Position numbers and translations under genes: made by a program
Notes under the pieces: model-generated
What the model was told of the DNA's origin: nothing
The model's input: only the letters and a program-made list of their open reading frames with translations
Database searches by the model: none
Shown: one piece after another, positions 16,348 to 25,545 of the stretch
Layout of the letters: each line of letters begins with the position of its first letter
Position numbering within the stretch: position 1 is the first letter of the stretch
NCBI GenBank assembly: GCA_963834725.1
Contig: CAWICN010000001.1
Location: 2,108,001 to 2,172,000 of the forward strand
Direction: 5' to 3'
DNA: 64,000 nt
Source: PALSA-693 sp963834725
Lineage (GTDB): Bacteria; Actinomycetota; Acidimicrobiia; Acidimicrobiales; Palsa-688

Positions 16348-17025
16348 ATGGTGGCCCAGACGTGGCGCCGGGTGACCTTCCTGCACTGGCCGGCCGAGCC
16401 CAGAGAGCTGGGATCACGCCTGCCCGGCGGTCTGACGCCCGAAGTCATTGAGGGCTCGGCATGGATCAGCATTGTCGCCTTTCAGGTCGAACGGTTCCGG
16501 GTCCTCGGAGCGGTCCCCGGCTCATGGCGTTCGTCTTTTCCCGAGACGAATTTGCGAACCTACGTCCGCCACGAGTCAGGCCGGGACGGGGTCTGGTTCC
16601 TGTCGCTCGATGTTCCCGGCTGGCTGAACGCGATCGGTGGCCGCCTGGTCGGCATTCCGTACCACCTGTCCGCTATGAGCGTGGACGCCAACGACGGCCT
16701 GATCCGCTACCGCTCCCGCCGCCGGGCCGGCCGCCGGCCCATGCTCGCCCTCGACGTCTGGCCGGGGCCGCCCGGCCACGTGGACCGGGCCGATGTGGCC
16801 ACATCGCTCGCCGGGCGGTGGCGGGCCTTCACCCGGGTGCACCGACTCCTGGAGGTGCCCGTCGAGCACGAACCCTGGGACCTGCAACCGGCCCGGGTGG
16901 AACGGCTCCACGAGACGTTGTTCGCCGCTGCGGGAGTGGCGCGGCCACGGGTCGAACCTCTGGTCACCTTTGCCAACCGGGCGCACGCCCGGCTCGGCCA
17001 TCCGCGCCGGCCGGTTCCGGCCTGA
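16348..17025 (+). CDS. DUF2071 (YqjF-like) family protein
   Basis: The ~225-residue product resembles DUF2071 proteins. It opens WRRVTFLHWPAEPRELGSRL followed by LPGGLTPEVIEGSAWISIVA, then has FPETNLRTYVRHESGRDGVW and LSLDVPGWLNAIGGRLVGIPY, which is the order seen in that family. Its biochemical function is unknown. The ATG at 16348 is used; a GTG 42 bases upstream in frame (VAGNAPEERV) is a possible alternative with AGAGGAG nearby. It follows the metallopeptidase by 71 bp on the same strand and may be cotranscribed. Confidence 0.7.
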   Translation: MVAQTWRRVTFLHWPAEPRELGSRLPGGLTPEVIEGSAWISIVAFQVERFRVLGAVPGSWRSSFPETNLRTYVRHESGRDGVWFLSLDVPGWLNAIGGRLVGIPYHLSAMSVDANDGLIRYRSRRRAGRRPMLALDVWPGPPGHVDRADVATSLAGRWRAFTRVHRLLEVPVEHEPWDLQPARVERLHETLFAAAGVARPRVEPLVTFANRAHARLGHPRRPVPA

Positions 17026-17070
17026 CCGATGATCTGACCTCACGACGGCGCACATGCTCGTCGGGCCGCC

Positions 17071-20000
17071 GTGGGCCCTCCGGTCTGGCCCGACCAGCCC
17101 GGCCAGCCCCGCCAGCGGCGCCCACCCGCCTTGGAGGCGAACCGTAATCCCGATAGCCTCCGAAGCCGCCCGAGGGCCACGCCAGGCCCGCTTGCCGTGC
17201 GCGTCGCCCGCCGCGTGCGGTCCGCACCAATCTACCCTTTGTCGTTGACTGCATCCCAGGCCACCCCATCTAATGTCCGTTTCGGCCAGACGTCCGGAAG
17301 CGCCGCCGCCCCGGGCTTCGGTCGAGCCGGCGCGCTGGCTGGAGTAGCCCTCATCGTCGTGGTGCTCGGCGGCTTGTTGTGGTCCGCGAATGCCAGTCCG
17401 GCCGCATCGGCGCGGCATCCTCGGCTCTTCGGCGGCTCGCTGGTTCTCGAAGATCAGCGGCAGCTGACGGTGATCGACGTGGCGACCGGGGCGGTCGTCG
17501 CCGGCCTCCAATCCGCCAACAGTCAGGTAGGCGCCCGGGCCGTGGGTGATGTGCAGGCTGTCCCGGTCAGTAGCGGCACCGTGCTGATCGATCGCAGGAC
17601 GGGAACGTTCAACCAGCTGGACAAGGACAACTACGTGATCGACGCAGCCGGCGCCGGCGTCGGCCTGGGTGCCCTGCCTGGCCTGACCGGGGCGTCGGGC
17701 CTGGCCGCCGGTGATGCCTCCTACATCGTCCGGTACGCACCTCGGAGCACGGTGTCGCTGGTCGACGAATCGACGGTGGCGGTCGCCGCGAAGGTCGACC
17801 GTCCCGGCGTGACCCCCAGGGTGACCGGCGCCGGCACACGCGCCCGCCCGGCCGTGACCCCGCGGGGATTTGCGGCGCTCGGCGGTCCCGTCGCCAACCA
17901 GTCGGGGTCGGCGGCCGTTTCCGGCCATGACCTGTGGGCCCTCGTCGGGGCCGGCTCGTCGTGCCGGGTGACGCAGATCCATCCAGTGGCGACGGCGCGC
18001 AACGGCCTGACCGCGACGCGGCGCGCCAGGTTGGCCACCCCATGCCAGAAGGCGGCGGCCGAGGCCATCCCAGGTGCGGTCGGCGTGGCGTCGCCCGGCC
18101 AGGTCCGTCTGTTTCCCTACGACCCGCAAAACGGCCGGCTGGCCCGACAGACCGACACACCGGTTCCCGGCACCCGATCTGACACGCAATTCCTTCCGGT
18201 CGGCGACTCCACTGGAACGCTCTGGTTTCTCGCGGGCGGTGGCACCGGGGCGCCCGGCTGGTCGGTGTTCGGTGTGAACCCGAGCGGAAAGGTTACTGGC
18301 CCTTCTCCGCTCACCCGTTTCAGCGGGAACGCCGAGCCTGCCCCCCCGGTGGAGTCGGGGGGAACGCTCTACACACTCGACCGGGCGAGCCGGGGCCAGC
18401 CAACCTTGTGGACGATCCTGCCCGCCACGGGCGCCATGATTCCGGTGCCGAAGTTGGCGACCTATCCGGCTCGGGCCGCCAGCGAGAAGGCCGCATTCAC
18501 CAACGCCGAGGTGGTCGTGGACGGACCTCGCGTGGTGTTCAACAACCCGGGCAGCCTCCTCGCCGTTGTGGTCTTCACCGATGGCAGCCACGTGCCGGTG
18601 GTTGTCGATAAGAGCTCAGCGGTCACCGTGAGCACGGTCGGCCCGACCGTCGCCGGCCCCCCGGCGGCACCGCCGCGGGGCCGGAAAACGAACAGCAATG
18701 CCCAGGGGCCGGTCCCGCCCGCGTCCACTGCGGCCGCCCCGGCCGTCCAGCCCGTCAATCCGGCCGTGACCTGTGCCACGACGACCCAAAAGCCGTATGC
18801 GCCCCAGATCATTACGGTCCAGCCGTCGTCCGGATCGGCCCTGGTGGCCTGGTCCTACCAGCTGCTCGATCAGGGTGACTGCGAGCCGGACTCGTGGTCG
18901 GTGCAGGTGAAGGCGCTCAGCTCGTCCCACCAACCGGCCCAGCCGGTGCAGGTCGTCAACGGCCAGACCGAGCTGCAGTTCACCGGCCTGCGACCCGCGA
19001 CGACCTACCAGGCGGTGGTCACGGCGTATATCAACGCCCAGTCCACGCCGTCGACGCCGGCCACCTTCACCACCGCCGCTCGCGGTCCGGACGCACCTAT
19101 CGCAGTGCACACCGTGGCCAACGGGCAGGGCGGCTGGGTCGTGTCCTGGGCGCCATGCACGGCCGCGAGCTGTGTGGTGCCAGCAAGCAGCTGGAACGTG
19201 ATCGGGACCGACTGCGGCTCGAGCTTCGTGGGCCAGCCTCCGGCCATCTCGGTCCCGGCCGGCCAGAACACCGTGACCATCAACGCCGGGAGCTACGGCT
19301 TGCTCGGCGACTCCCTCAGCTTCAGCGTGCAGGGCACACTCTCCTCTGGACTGACCGGAGACCCCACAAGCGACCACGCCTGCACGGAGGCCTGGCAACC
19401 GCCCAACCCGGCCGCCATCCACCTGGCTGACGCAGGAACCCTGAGCCCGGACGGTCAGAGCATCACCGGCACCCTCGAGGTCTCGACGGTTGGTTCTTCG
19501 CCGGTCGAAGCGTTCGGCAGCAACAGCACCGAGTTCGTCTATCAGATCGGGAGCCTGACCATCGGTCCCACCCCGTCGACAAAAGTGATCGTGCCGGGCC
19601 TCAAGGGCGGCACCCCGTACACGCCGACGGTCCGCGTGTACCCGGCCGGTCATTCCTCGGCCTTCGCCGTCGTCACCGGGCCGCCATTCAGCACGACGCT
19701 CAACTGGCCGGCGAGTCTGGCCGTCACCGTGTCCGCGGTCATCAACTCCGCCACTCCAAACGACGGCAGCCTGCAAATCGCCTTCTCGCACCTGCCGTCG
19801 GGTCCGATGACGGCGACCGGCGACCTCCAGTGCGGCAACCTCCACAACTCCCTGAGCGGACCGATCGCTGCCAACGGCGCCCTCCCCACCCTCGCCATCG
19901 ACCTCGTCACCTCGGGGAGCAGCTGCAGCCTCGCCCTGACGGTGACGGACACCGCAACGCCCAACCCTTACGGCATACCGTCGCCCCCGCTCGGGAAGGT

Positions 20001-20730
20001 GTTCAGCTTCGGTCCCCCGCCCACCTACAGCTTCACGGACGAGATCAGCCCCGTCTGCCAGCAGCAGTTCTGCCCGCCCGGTGACCAACAGATCCAGGTC
20101 AACTTCTCCGGCCCGACGCCCCGGCCCACCGCCGGCGGAAACTGGACGATCACGTCCGCCGGCGGCCAGGGGAACTGCATGAGAACCGTCGGTCTGCCGA
20201 CGCCAGTGTTCCCCTACACACTCGGATTGCCACCCTCCTGCCGTGACGCCAGCAGCGTCGACGTCACCGTGGCCTGGGAGTACCTCGGCCAGCCCTTCAG
20301 CATGACCCTCGGCCCACCGGCCGGCACCGCCGCGACCACGACGACCTCGTCAACCTCGACCTCGACATCGACCTCGACCACCTCGAGCACGACCGTCCCA
20401 CGCAGCACGACCAGCACGAGGGTGCCCCGTTCCACCACCTCATCGTCGTCTACGACATTGCGCTCGACGACCTCGGCCCCTACCCCGGCGGCCGCCGCCG
20501 CGGCCCTCCGCTCGGTCCCGGTACATGAAATAGGGGCCGCCCAGCTGATCGCGTCCCGGGCGCCGCTCGTCGCCACCGGCCAGACCCCCCGGGTGGCCGG
20601 CGACCCCCAGGTCCGCGCCGCCCTGGAATGGGTGCTGCTCTCGGTAGCTGCGGCCGGAGCCTGGAGAGTCTGGTCGATATGGCGAGCTCCCCGAAGAAAA
20701 AGAAAGCAGCAGAGGAGGACACGGAGTTGA
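17071..20730 (+). CDS. Large membrane-anchored FN3-domain surface protein
   Basis: The frame encodes up to 1219 residues. There is a membrane segment near residue 90 (GALAGVALIVVVLGGLLW), then a long extracytoplasmic region with beta-propeller-like repeats. Fibronectin type III-like sequence follows (residues ~575-670, with LRPATTYQAVVTAYINAQS) and then a Thr/Ser-rich stalk encoded by repetitive DNA. A C-terminal helix (ALEWVLLSVAAAGAWRVW) ends with a Lys/Arg tail. A protein of this kind heads the actinobacterial FN3-MoxR-DUF58-transglutaminase-kinase cluster. The N-terminus is uncertain: residues before the first helix are Pro/Arg-rich and a start nearer 17200-17245 is likely. The stop overlaps the moxR start (TTGA). 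Confidence 0.75.
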   Translation: MGPPVWPDQPGQPRQRRPPALEANRNPDSLRSRPRATPGPLAVRVARRVRSAPIYPLSLTASQATPSNVRFGQTSGSAAAPGFGRAGALAGVALIVVVLGGLLWSANASPAASARHPRLFGGSLVLEDQRQLTVIDVATGAVVAGLQSANSQVGARAVGDVQAVPVSSGTVLIDRRTGTFNQLDKDNYVIDAAGAGVGLGALPGLTGASGLAAGDASYIVRYAPRSTVSLVDESTVAVAAKVDRPGVTPRVTGAGTRARPAVTPRGFAALGGPVANQSGSAAVSGHDLWALVGAGSSCRVTQIHPVATARNGLTATRRARLATPCQKAAAEAIPGAVGVASPGQVRLFPYDPQNGRLARQTDTPVPGTRSDTQFLPVGDSTGTLWFLAGGGTGAPGWSVFGVNPSGKVTGPSPLTRFSGNAEPAPPVESGGTLYTLDRASRGQPTLWTILPATGAMIPVPKLATYPARAASEKAAFTNAEVVVDGPRVVFNNPGSLLAVVVFTDGSHVPVVVDKSSAVTVSTVGPTVAGPPAAPPRGRKTNSNAQGPVPPASTAAAPAVQPVNPAVTCATTTQKPYAPQIITVQPSSGSALVAWSYQLLDQGDCEPDSWSVQVKALSSSHQPAQPVQVVNGQTELQFTGLRPATTYQAVVTAYINAQSTPSTPATFTTAARGPDAPIAVHTVANGQGGWVVSWAPCTAASCVVPASSWNVIGTDCGSSFVGQPPAISVPAGQNTVTINAGSYGLLGDSLSFSVQGTLSSGLTGDPTSDHACTEAWQPPNPAAIHLADAGTLSPDGQSITGTLEVSTVGSSPVEAFGSNSTEFVYQIGSLTIGPTPSTKVIVPGLKGGTPYTPTVRVYPAGHSSAFAVVTGPPFSTTLNWPASLAVTVSAVINSATPNDGSLQIAFSHLPSGPMTATGDLQCGNLHNSLSGPIAANGALPTLAIDLVTSGSSCSLALTVTDTATPNPYGIPSPPLGKVFSFGPPPTYSFTDEISPVCQQQFCPPGDQQIQVNFSGPTPRPTAGGNWTITSAGGQGNCMRTVGLPTPVFPYTLGLPPSCRDASSVDVTVAWEYLGQPFSMTLGPPAGTAATTTTSSTSTSTSTSTTSSTTVPRSTTSTRVPRSTTSSSSTTLRSTTSAPTPAAAAAALRSVPVHEIGAAQLIASRAPLVATGQTPRVAGDPQVRAALEWVLLSVAAAGAWRVWSIWRAPRRKRKQQRRTRS

Positions 20731-21713
20731 CGATCGGCACCGAGCCCCGGACCAGCCCGGAGATGGCCGGGTTCGTGCAGCGCTTCGACCAACTGGCCGC
20801 CAACGTGAGCCGGGTCATGCACGGGAAGGATCAGATCGTGCGGGCGGCCATCGGCTGCGTATTGGCCGAAGGGCATCTGCTCATCGAGGACGTGCCGGGG
20901 GTTGGCAAGACCTCCCTGGCCCGCGCCATTGCGGCCTCGGTCGCCTTGACCTGGAGCCGGATCCAGTTCACCCCTGACCTGCTGCCGTCGGATGTGACCG
21001 GCGTGTCGGTGTTCGACCAGGCCACCTCCACGTTCAGCTTCCGGCCCGGGCCCGTCTTCGCCAACATCGTCCTCGGCGACGAGATCAACCGGGCGTCACC
21101 GAAGACGCAATCCGCACTGCTCGAAGTCATGCAGGAACAGACGGTCACCACCGACGCCACCGTCTACCGAGTGCCGCGCCCGTTCGTGGTGGTGGCCACC
21201 CAGAACCCGATCGACCTGGAAGGCACCTACGTGCTGCCGGAGGCGCAGCTGGACCGCTTCCTGATGCGCCTCGAAGTCGGCTATCCCGGCCCCGAGGCCG
21301 AAGCCCAGATCCTTCGCACCGAGCGGAACGAAGCAACCGTGGCTCACCTGTCACCGGTCATGACCGGTGACGAGCTGCTTCAGATGATCGACTTCGTAAA
21401 GCAAACCGTCGAAGTCGCGCCAGCCATCGAGAACTACATCGTGGCCATCTGTGCCCACACCCGTGGTGTGCCGGAGGTTCGGCTCGGGGTGTCACCTCGC
21501 GGCGGGCTGGCCCTTCTGCGCGCCGCCCGGGTGGCCGCGGCTTCCGCCGGACGGTCGTATGTGATCCCGGAGGACGTCAAAGCCATGGCCCCGTCCACCC
21601 TGGCCCACCGGATCATCCTTCGACCCGACGCCGAGATTCAGGGCCGCACCGCGCCGGACGTCGTGGCCCGCACGCTTCAGGCCGTTCCTGTCCCGCGCAC
21701 CCTGCTCCGATGA
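20727..21713 (+). CDS. MoxR-family AAA+ ATPase
   Basis: MoxR ATPases act as chaperones for metal or protein maturation and usually neighbour DUF58 genes. The product (328 residues from the TTG at 20727) has Walker A (EDVPGVGKTSLARAI), Walker B with the MoxR signature (VLGDEINRASPKTQSALLEV) and the ATQNPIDLEGTYVLPEAQLD sensor region. I chose the TTG because GAGGAGG lies eight bases upstream and the codon overlaps the stop of the preceding gene. An ATG at 20679 in frame is the alternative. Confidence 0.92.
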   Translation: MTIGTEPRTSPEMAGFVQRFDQLAANVSRVMHGKDQIVRAAIGCVLAEGHLLIEDVPGVGKTSLARAIAASVALTWSRIQFTPDLLPSDVTGVSVFDQATSTFSFRPGPVFANIVLGDEINRASPKTQSALLEVMQEQTVTTDATVYRVPRPFVVVATQNPIDLEGTYVLPEAQLDRFLMRLEVGYPGPEAEAQILRTERNEATVAHLSPVMTGDELLQMIDFVKQTVEVAPAIENYIVAICAHTRGVPEVRLGVSPRGGLALLRAARVAAASAGRSYVIPEDVKAMAPSTLAHRIILRPDAEIQGRTAPDVVARTLQAVPVPRTLLR

Positions 21714-21773
21714 GGTCCTGTCCCGCCCACCCTGCTCCGATGAGGTGCGTCCCGCGCACCGCTCCGATGAGGT
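21687..21773 (+). repeat. Tandem duplication of the moxR 3' end including its stop
   Basis: A ~30-bp unit (starting cctgtcccgcgcaccctgct and ending with the stop context ctccgatgaggt) occurs at 21687-21716, 21717-21746 and, shortened, 21747-21773. The first copy encodes the last residues and stop of MoxR; the others are non-coding in that frame. The rest of the 109-bp gap to the DUF58 gene shows nothing. Confidence 0.75.
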
Positions 21774-21822
21774 GGGTAGTGGGTAGCGCCCCGCCCACGC
21801 CCTTCGAGGGCGCTCGCCGCAG

Positions 21823-22959
21823 GTGACCCGCTTGGGATTCGGTGCGGCTGCGATTGGCGCGGCCCTGACCGCCCTTGGTTGGGCGGCCCGATGGCCGGCC
21901 GTGGTCGTGCTCGGTGCCGGGATGCTGATCCTGGTCGTCGGGTCCGTCGCGGCGGTGCTGCGCCGTCCCCACCTCGCCCTCGACCGGGCAGTGGAGCCGC
22001 CGCGTGTCGAAAAAGGCACGCCGGCCATCGCCGTCATCCACGTAACCAACCTGTCGCGGCGAACGCTCTCACCGCTGGTCATCGAACAACGGCTCGGCGA
22101 CAGCCCGGTTCGGGCCCTCCTGCCTCGCTTGCGCGCGGGCGAGCAGGGATTGCGGACGTACCGGCTGCCGACCTCGCACCGCGGGGTCTACGAAATCGGT
22201 CCGGTGGAGATCCCGAAGGCCGACCCGTTCGGCCTGTGCCGCACCGTGCTACGGATGGGGGTGCCCCAACGCATTGCGGTGCATCCCCGGGTGCTCGCCT
22301 TGCATCCGCTGCCGACCGGGATCTCCCGCCACCTGGAGGGACCGTCGAGCGACGCCTCCCCGCAGGGAACGATCACGTTTCACCGTCTGCGCGAATATGT
22401 CGTCGGCGACGACCTGCGCACCGTGCACTGGCCCTCGACCGCCCACGCGGGAACGCTGGTGGTTCGCCACAACGTGGACACGTCCCAGCCCTACACGGTC
22501 GTGCTCACCGACCTCGCTCCCGAGCGATACTCGGAGGAGACGTTCGAGGAGGCCATCGACGTGTCGGCCTCTCTGGTCGTCTCCATGGCGGTCGGGAAGG
22601 CGCCAGTTCAACTGCGCCTGACCAACGGCGACCGTCTCGGCGGCCCCGCCCAACGCGATCCAACACCTCTGGTCGATTACCTGACCGAGGTCCAGCCCGA
22701 CCCGGCCGGATCGCTCGAGGCGCAATTGGTGCGGTTGCGGCGTGACCGGGGCGGCACTGCTCTGGTGGTGGTCACCGGGCGGCTCGACGTGGACCGATTG
22801 CCGATGATCGCCGCCCTGCGACGCCGATTCGACCGCGTGATCGTCACCACCATCGTCGCCCGGCCCATGCCCGTGCCGGTACAACCCGGTTTGACGGTCG
22901 TCACCGCCCCGTCGGCCGCCGAGCTCGCCCGGGCCTGGAACACTGGAGTGGCGCGATGA
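21823..22959 (+). CDS. DUF58 domain protein
   Basis: The 378-residue protein starts at a GTG (21823) and has two N-terminal membrane segments (ALTALGWAARWPAVVVLGAG and the following hydrophobic stretch), then a DUF58 region with the signature YVVGDDLRTVHWPSTAHAGT and a VWA-like C-terminal fold. DUF58 proteins occur next to MoxR ATPases and are thought to be their partners in envelope processes. Its stop overlaps the next start (ATGA), so it is tightly coupled to the transglutaminase-like gene. Confidence 0.88.
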   Translation: MTRLGFGAAAIGAALTALGWAARWPAVVVLGAGMLILVVGSVAAVLRRPHLALDRAVEPPRVEKGTPAIAVIHVTNLSRRTLSPLVIEQRLGDSPVRALLPRLRAGEQGLRTYRLPTSHRGVYEIGPVEIPKADPFGLCRTVLRMGVPQRIAVHPRVLALHPLPTGISRHLEGPSSDASPQGTITFHRLREYVVGDDLRTVHWPSTAHAGTLVVRHNVDTSQPYTVVLTDLAPERYSEETFEEAIDVSASLVVSMAVGKAPVQLRLTNGDRLGGPAQRDPTPLVDYLTEVQPDPAGSLEAQLVRLRRDRGGTALVVVTGRLDVDRLPMIAALRRRFDRVIVTTIVARPMPVPVQPGLTVVTAPSAAELARAWNTGVAR

Positions 22960-25535
22960 GGCCCACCGCGCCCCGGGTTACCGGCCTGGGCGTTGTCGAC
23001 GCGGTCGCCATCCCTACCGGGCTGGCGGTGGCCACCTTCCTGGCCGCCACCCCCTGGCTGCGGGCGTTCTCGGTGCCCCGGACAGCGGGGCTGCTGGCGA
23101 TCGCTTCAGTCGCGGCGGTATCGATCTCCTTCCTGGTGGTGCGGTGGTGGCGGCAACCTCCCGCCGTCTCCTATGTCCTGTCGGCGGCCGGACTGGTCAT
23201 ACTTCTGCTGGCCGCCGCAGGACTGCACCCCGCCGGCGTCTGGCACGGCCTGACCACCGGCCCCAACCAGGTTTTGACGGAAACGCTTCCTCTCAGGGGG
23301 GGCCGGACCCTCCTGGCCGCGCCGCTGACCCTGACCTGGCTGTGTGGGGCCACAAGCGCCGAGCTGATCAGCCGGGCGTCAACGGCGCCAGGGGCGAAAA
23401 GGGCCGGAGCCGCCGACTCCGGCCAGGCCGCGCTCGGCCTGGCGGTGCCGGTGGTCTGCTTCGTGGTCGCCTACGCGGTGAGCGCATCGAGACCGGGCGC
23501 GGACAAGATCGCTGCGCCCCTGTTGCTGGTCACCCTGGTAGGCGTCGCCATGCTCCGGCGGGTCCTGGTGGTCGCCGCGACCCCCGAAGCATCGGTTGGC
23601 CCGGCGGTAGAGGAGCAGGGCCGCCCGTCCATCTGGCGGCCCACCCTCGCCTGGGGGGCGGTCGCGGTGGTCCTCGCCCTGGTGCTCGCTATGGCCGTGC
23701 CGTCAGTGCCGCGGCTCTCAAGCCGGCCCGTCTCGCTCAACCGGGCCGCGCCGATCAAGGCCAACGTGCTGAACGATCCGCTTGACATCATGGCCGGGCT
23801 GCGCGACGACAACCCCCGTTCGCCGGCGCGCACAGTTCTCCGGGTCCGCACCGCCGAGGCGTCCACTGGGTACCTCGCAACTGTCGTCCTCGACAACTAT
23901 GACGGCGGGACATGGAGCTTCGACACCACGTTCGAGCCAACGGGAGGCCGGGTGCCGGGTCCAAACGGGACGGCTGCTGCGGCGGCCGGGTTGGGGTCGA
24001 GCCAGGTGCGCCAGCAGTTTGCCATCGTCCAGCCCCTGCCCGTACCGTTCCTGCCGGCCCTCGACCGACCGGTCGATGTGACCGGTCAGCAGGTAGCGGT
24101 GGACGCGGCGACCGGCATGTTGATGCCGGAACGCGCCAATGGCGACCTCATCTCCTACCGGGTTGCCTCCAGTGCCCCCCTCGCCACCCTGGATCGTGTG
24201 CCCGCCGCGGACGGCGTGGGCGTGACCTCGTCAGGGGACCTCGCGCTACCCCCCTACTCGTCCACCGCGATGGCGACAGCGCTGCGCTTTTTGTCGACCA
24301 TCACGGGCCGCCGCCCCGCTCCGACCGTGGGCTTCCTGCAGGCGGTCGTGACCGGGCTACATGCCGAGGAGCGGCGACTCGACCCCGGTGCCGCACCCGC
24401 CAATCCACCTGCTCGGAAAGCGACCCAAGCCGCTCGCCCGGTGCCCACCACCGCTCAGCGGAAAAAAAAGACGGCGCCGGCTCGGCCGGTACCAACCACT
24501 CATCGGAAAAAGACGCAGCCCGCTCGCCCGGTACCGACCACCGCTGCTGCACCCATGCGCGGCAACCGGTCCAGCGGCACTTCGCTGTCGGTCGTCATCA
24601 ACGCCGTTGTCAACCAGCGCAGCGCCACACCTGAACAGTTCGCCACCCTCTACGCCATGGTCGCCAGGTATATGGGCGTGCCGGCGCGTGTGGTCAGCGG
24701 GTTCCGGATGGGGCCCGGATCCAGCACCGGTCCAGTGCCCGCGGGCAACTACACGGTGACCAACCGGCAGGCCTGGACGTGGGTGGAGATTCCGGTAGCC
24801 GGTATGGGGTGGGTGGTCGCGGATCCCACCCCAAACGCCGTGGTGGGCATCGGTTCGCCGCCCCCTCAGGCGGTACAGGTCACACCGACGATCGTGCGCC
24901 CGAATCAGGCCAACGCCGTGCCGAGCCGCGAGATCGCCGGCGGTCACGCGGTCGCCAAACCGGCCGTGATCCGGGCGCCGCGAAATCACCAAATGCCGTG
25001 GTGGGTGCTGGGCCTGGTGGTGCTCGGTGGCGCGGCGGTGGCCGCCGCCCTGCTCGGACCCGGACTGGCCGGGGCCCGCCGGGTCCTCCGCCGGCGCGCC
25101 CGGCGCCAGGATGAGCCCGCCCAGCTGGCGGTCGGCGCCTGGCTGGAGCTGCTCGACGGCCTTCAGCAAGCTGGTATGGCGACGAGGTCGGCCGACACGG
25201 CCGAGGAGGTCGCCAGCGCCGCCGGCCAGGTGTTCGGCCCGGACCTCACCGGCCTCGTGCAGGACGTGGGGGCCGTAGCAGAACGAGCCGTGTTCTCGGT
25301 CAGCGGACCCCCCGATCATCCTGAGGCCCAACAGGCCTGGGCGACGCAGCGGACGGTACGGCGCACGATCCACCGCAGCCTCGATCGCCGCCAGCGGGCC
25401 CGGGCGCTGCTGGCCGTCGGCTCGGCCCCGCGCCGGCCATCGGCGGCGTCGGGGTTCGTCGGGACGGCCCGGCGCCGGCCATCGACCGCGTCGGGGCTCG
25501 TCGGGGCGATAACCACCGAGCGGCGACACCGCTAG
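22956..25535 (+). CDS. Transglutaminase-like (TgpA-type) membrane protein lacking catalytic residues
   Basis: The 859-residue protein has about six N-terminal helices, an extracytoplasmic region, a transglutaminase-like core, a late helix (WWVLGLVVLGGAAVAAALLG) and a cytoplasmic tail. The core is recognisable by EQFATLYAMVARYMGVPARV, the WVEI turn and the ADPTP segment. However, Pro559 stands where the family has its catalytic Cys (G-x-C-E-x-F becomes A-T-P-E-Q-F). No His is present in the RQAWTWVEI segment (residues 604-612) where HAW is expected; only the Asp (D623) remains. A basic stretch at residues ~490-530 holds three ARPVPTT repeats. It is probably a pseudoenzyme that binds rather than crosslinks. 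Confidence 0.85.
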   Translation: MRPTAPRVTGLGVVDAVAIPTGLAVATFLAATPWLRAFSVPRTAGLLAIASVAAVSISFLVVRWWRQPPAVSYVLSAAGLVILLLAAAGLHPAGVWHGLTTGPNQVLTETLPLRGGRTLLAAPLTLTWLCGATSAELISRASTAPGAKRAGAADSGQAALGLAVPVVCFVVAYAVSASRPGADKIAAPLLLVTLVGVAMLRRVLVVAATPEASVGPAVEEQGRPSIWRPTLAWGAVAVVLALVLAMAVPSVPRLSSRPVSLNRAAPIKANVLNDPLDIMAGLRDDNPRSPARTVLRVRTAEASTGYLATVVLDNYDGGTWSFDTTFEPTGGRVPGPNGTAAAAAGLGSSQVRQQFAIVQPLPVPFLPALDRPVDVTGQQVAVDAATGMLMPERANGDLISYRVASSAPLATLDRVPAADGVGVTSSGDLALPPYSSTAMATALRFLSTITGRRPAPTVGFLQAVVTGLHAEERRLDPGAAPANPPARKATQAARPVPTTAQRKKKTAPARPVPTTHRKKTQPARPVPTTAAAPMRGNRSSGTSLSVVINAVVNQRSATPEQFATLYAMVARYMGVPARVVSGFRMGPGSSTGPVPAGNYTVTNRQAWTWVEIPVAGMGWVVADPTPNAVVGIGSPPPQAVQVTPTIVRPNQANAVPSREIAGGHAVAKPAVIRAPRNHQMPWWVLGLVVLGGAAVAAALLGPGLAGARRVLRRRARRQDEPAQLAVGAWLELLDGLQQAGMATRSADTAEEVASAAGQVFGPDLTGLVQDVGAVAERAVFSVSGPPDHPEAQQAWATQRTVRRTIHRSLDRRQRARALLAVGSAPRRPSAASGFVGTARRRPSTASGLVGAITTERRHR

Positions 25536-25545
25536 GTTCGAGGTC

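Noticed and set aside
16576..18591. 671-codon minus-strand frame opposite the DUF2071 and FN3 genes
   Set aside because: Spans two unrelated sense genes and has low-complexity Gly/Arg/His composition; no ribosome-binding site or domain seen.
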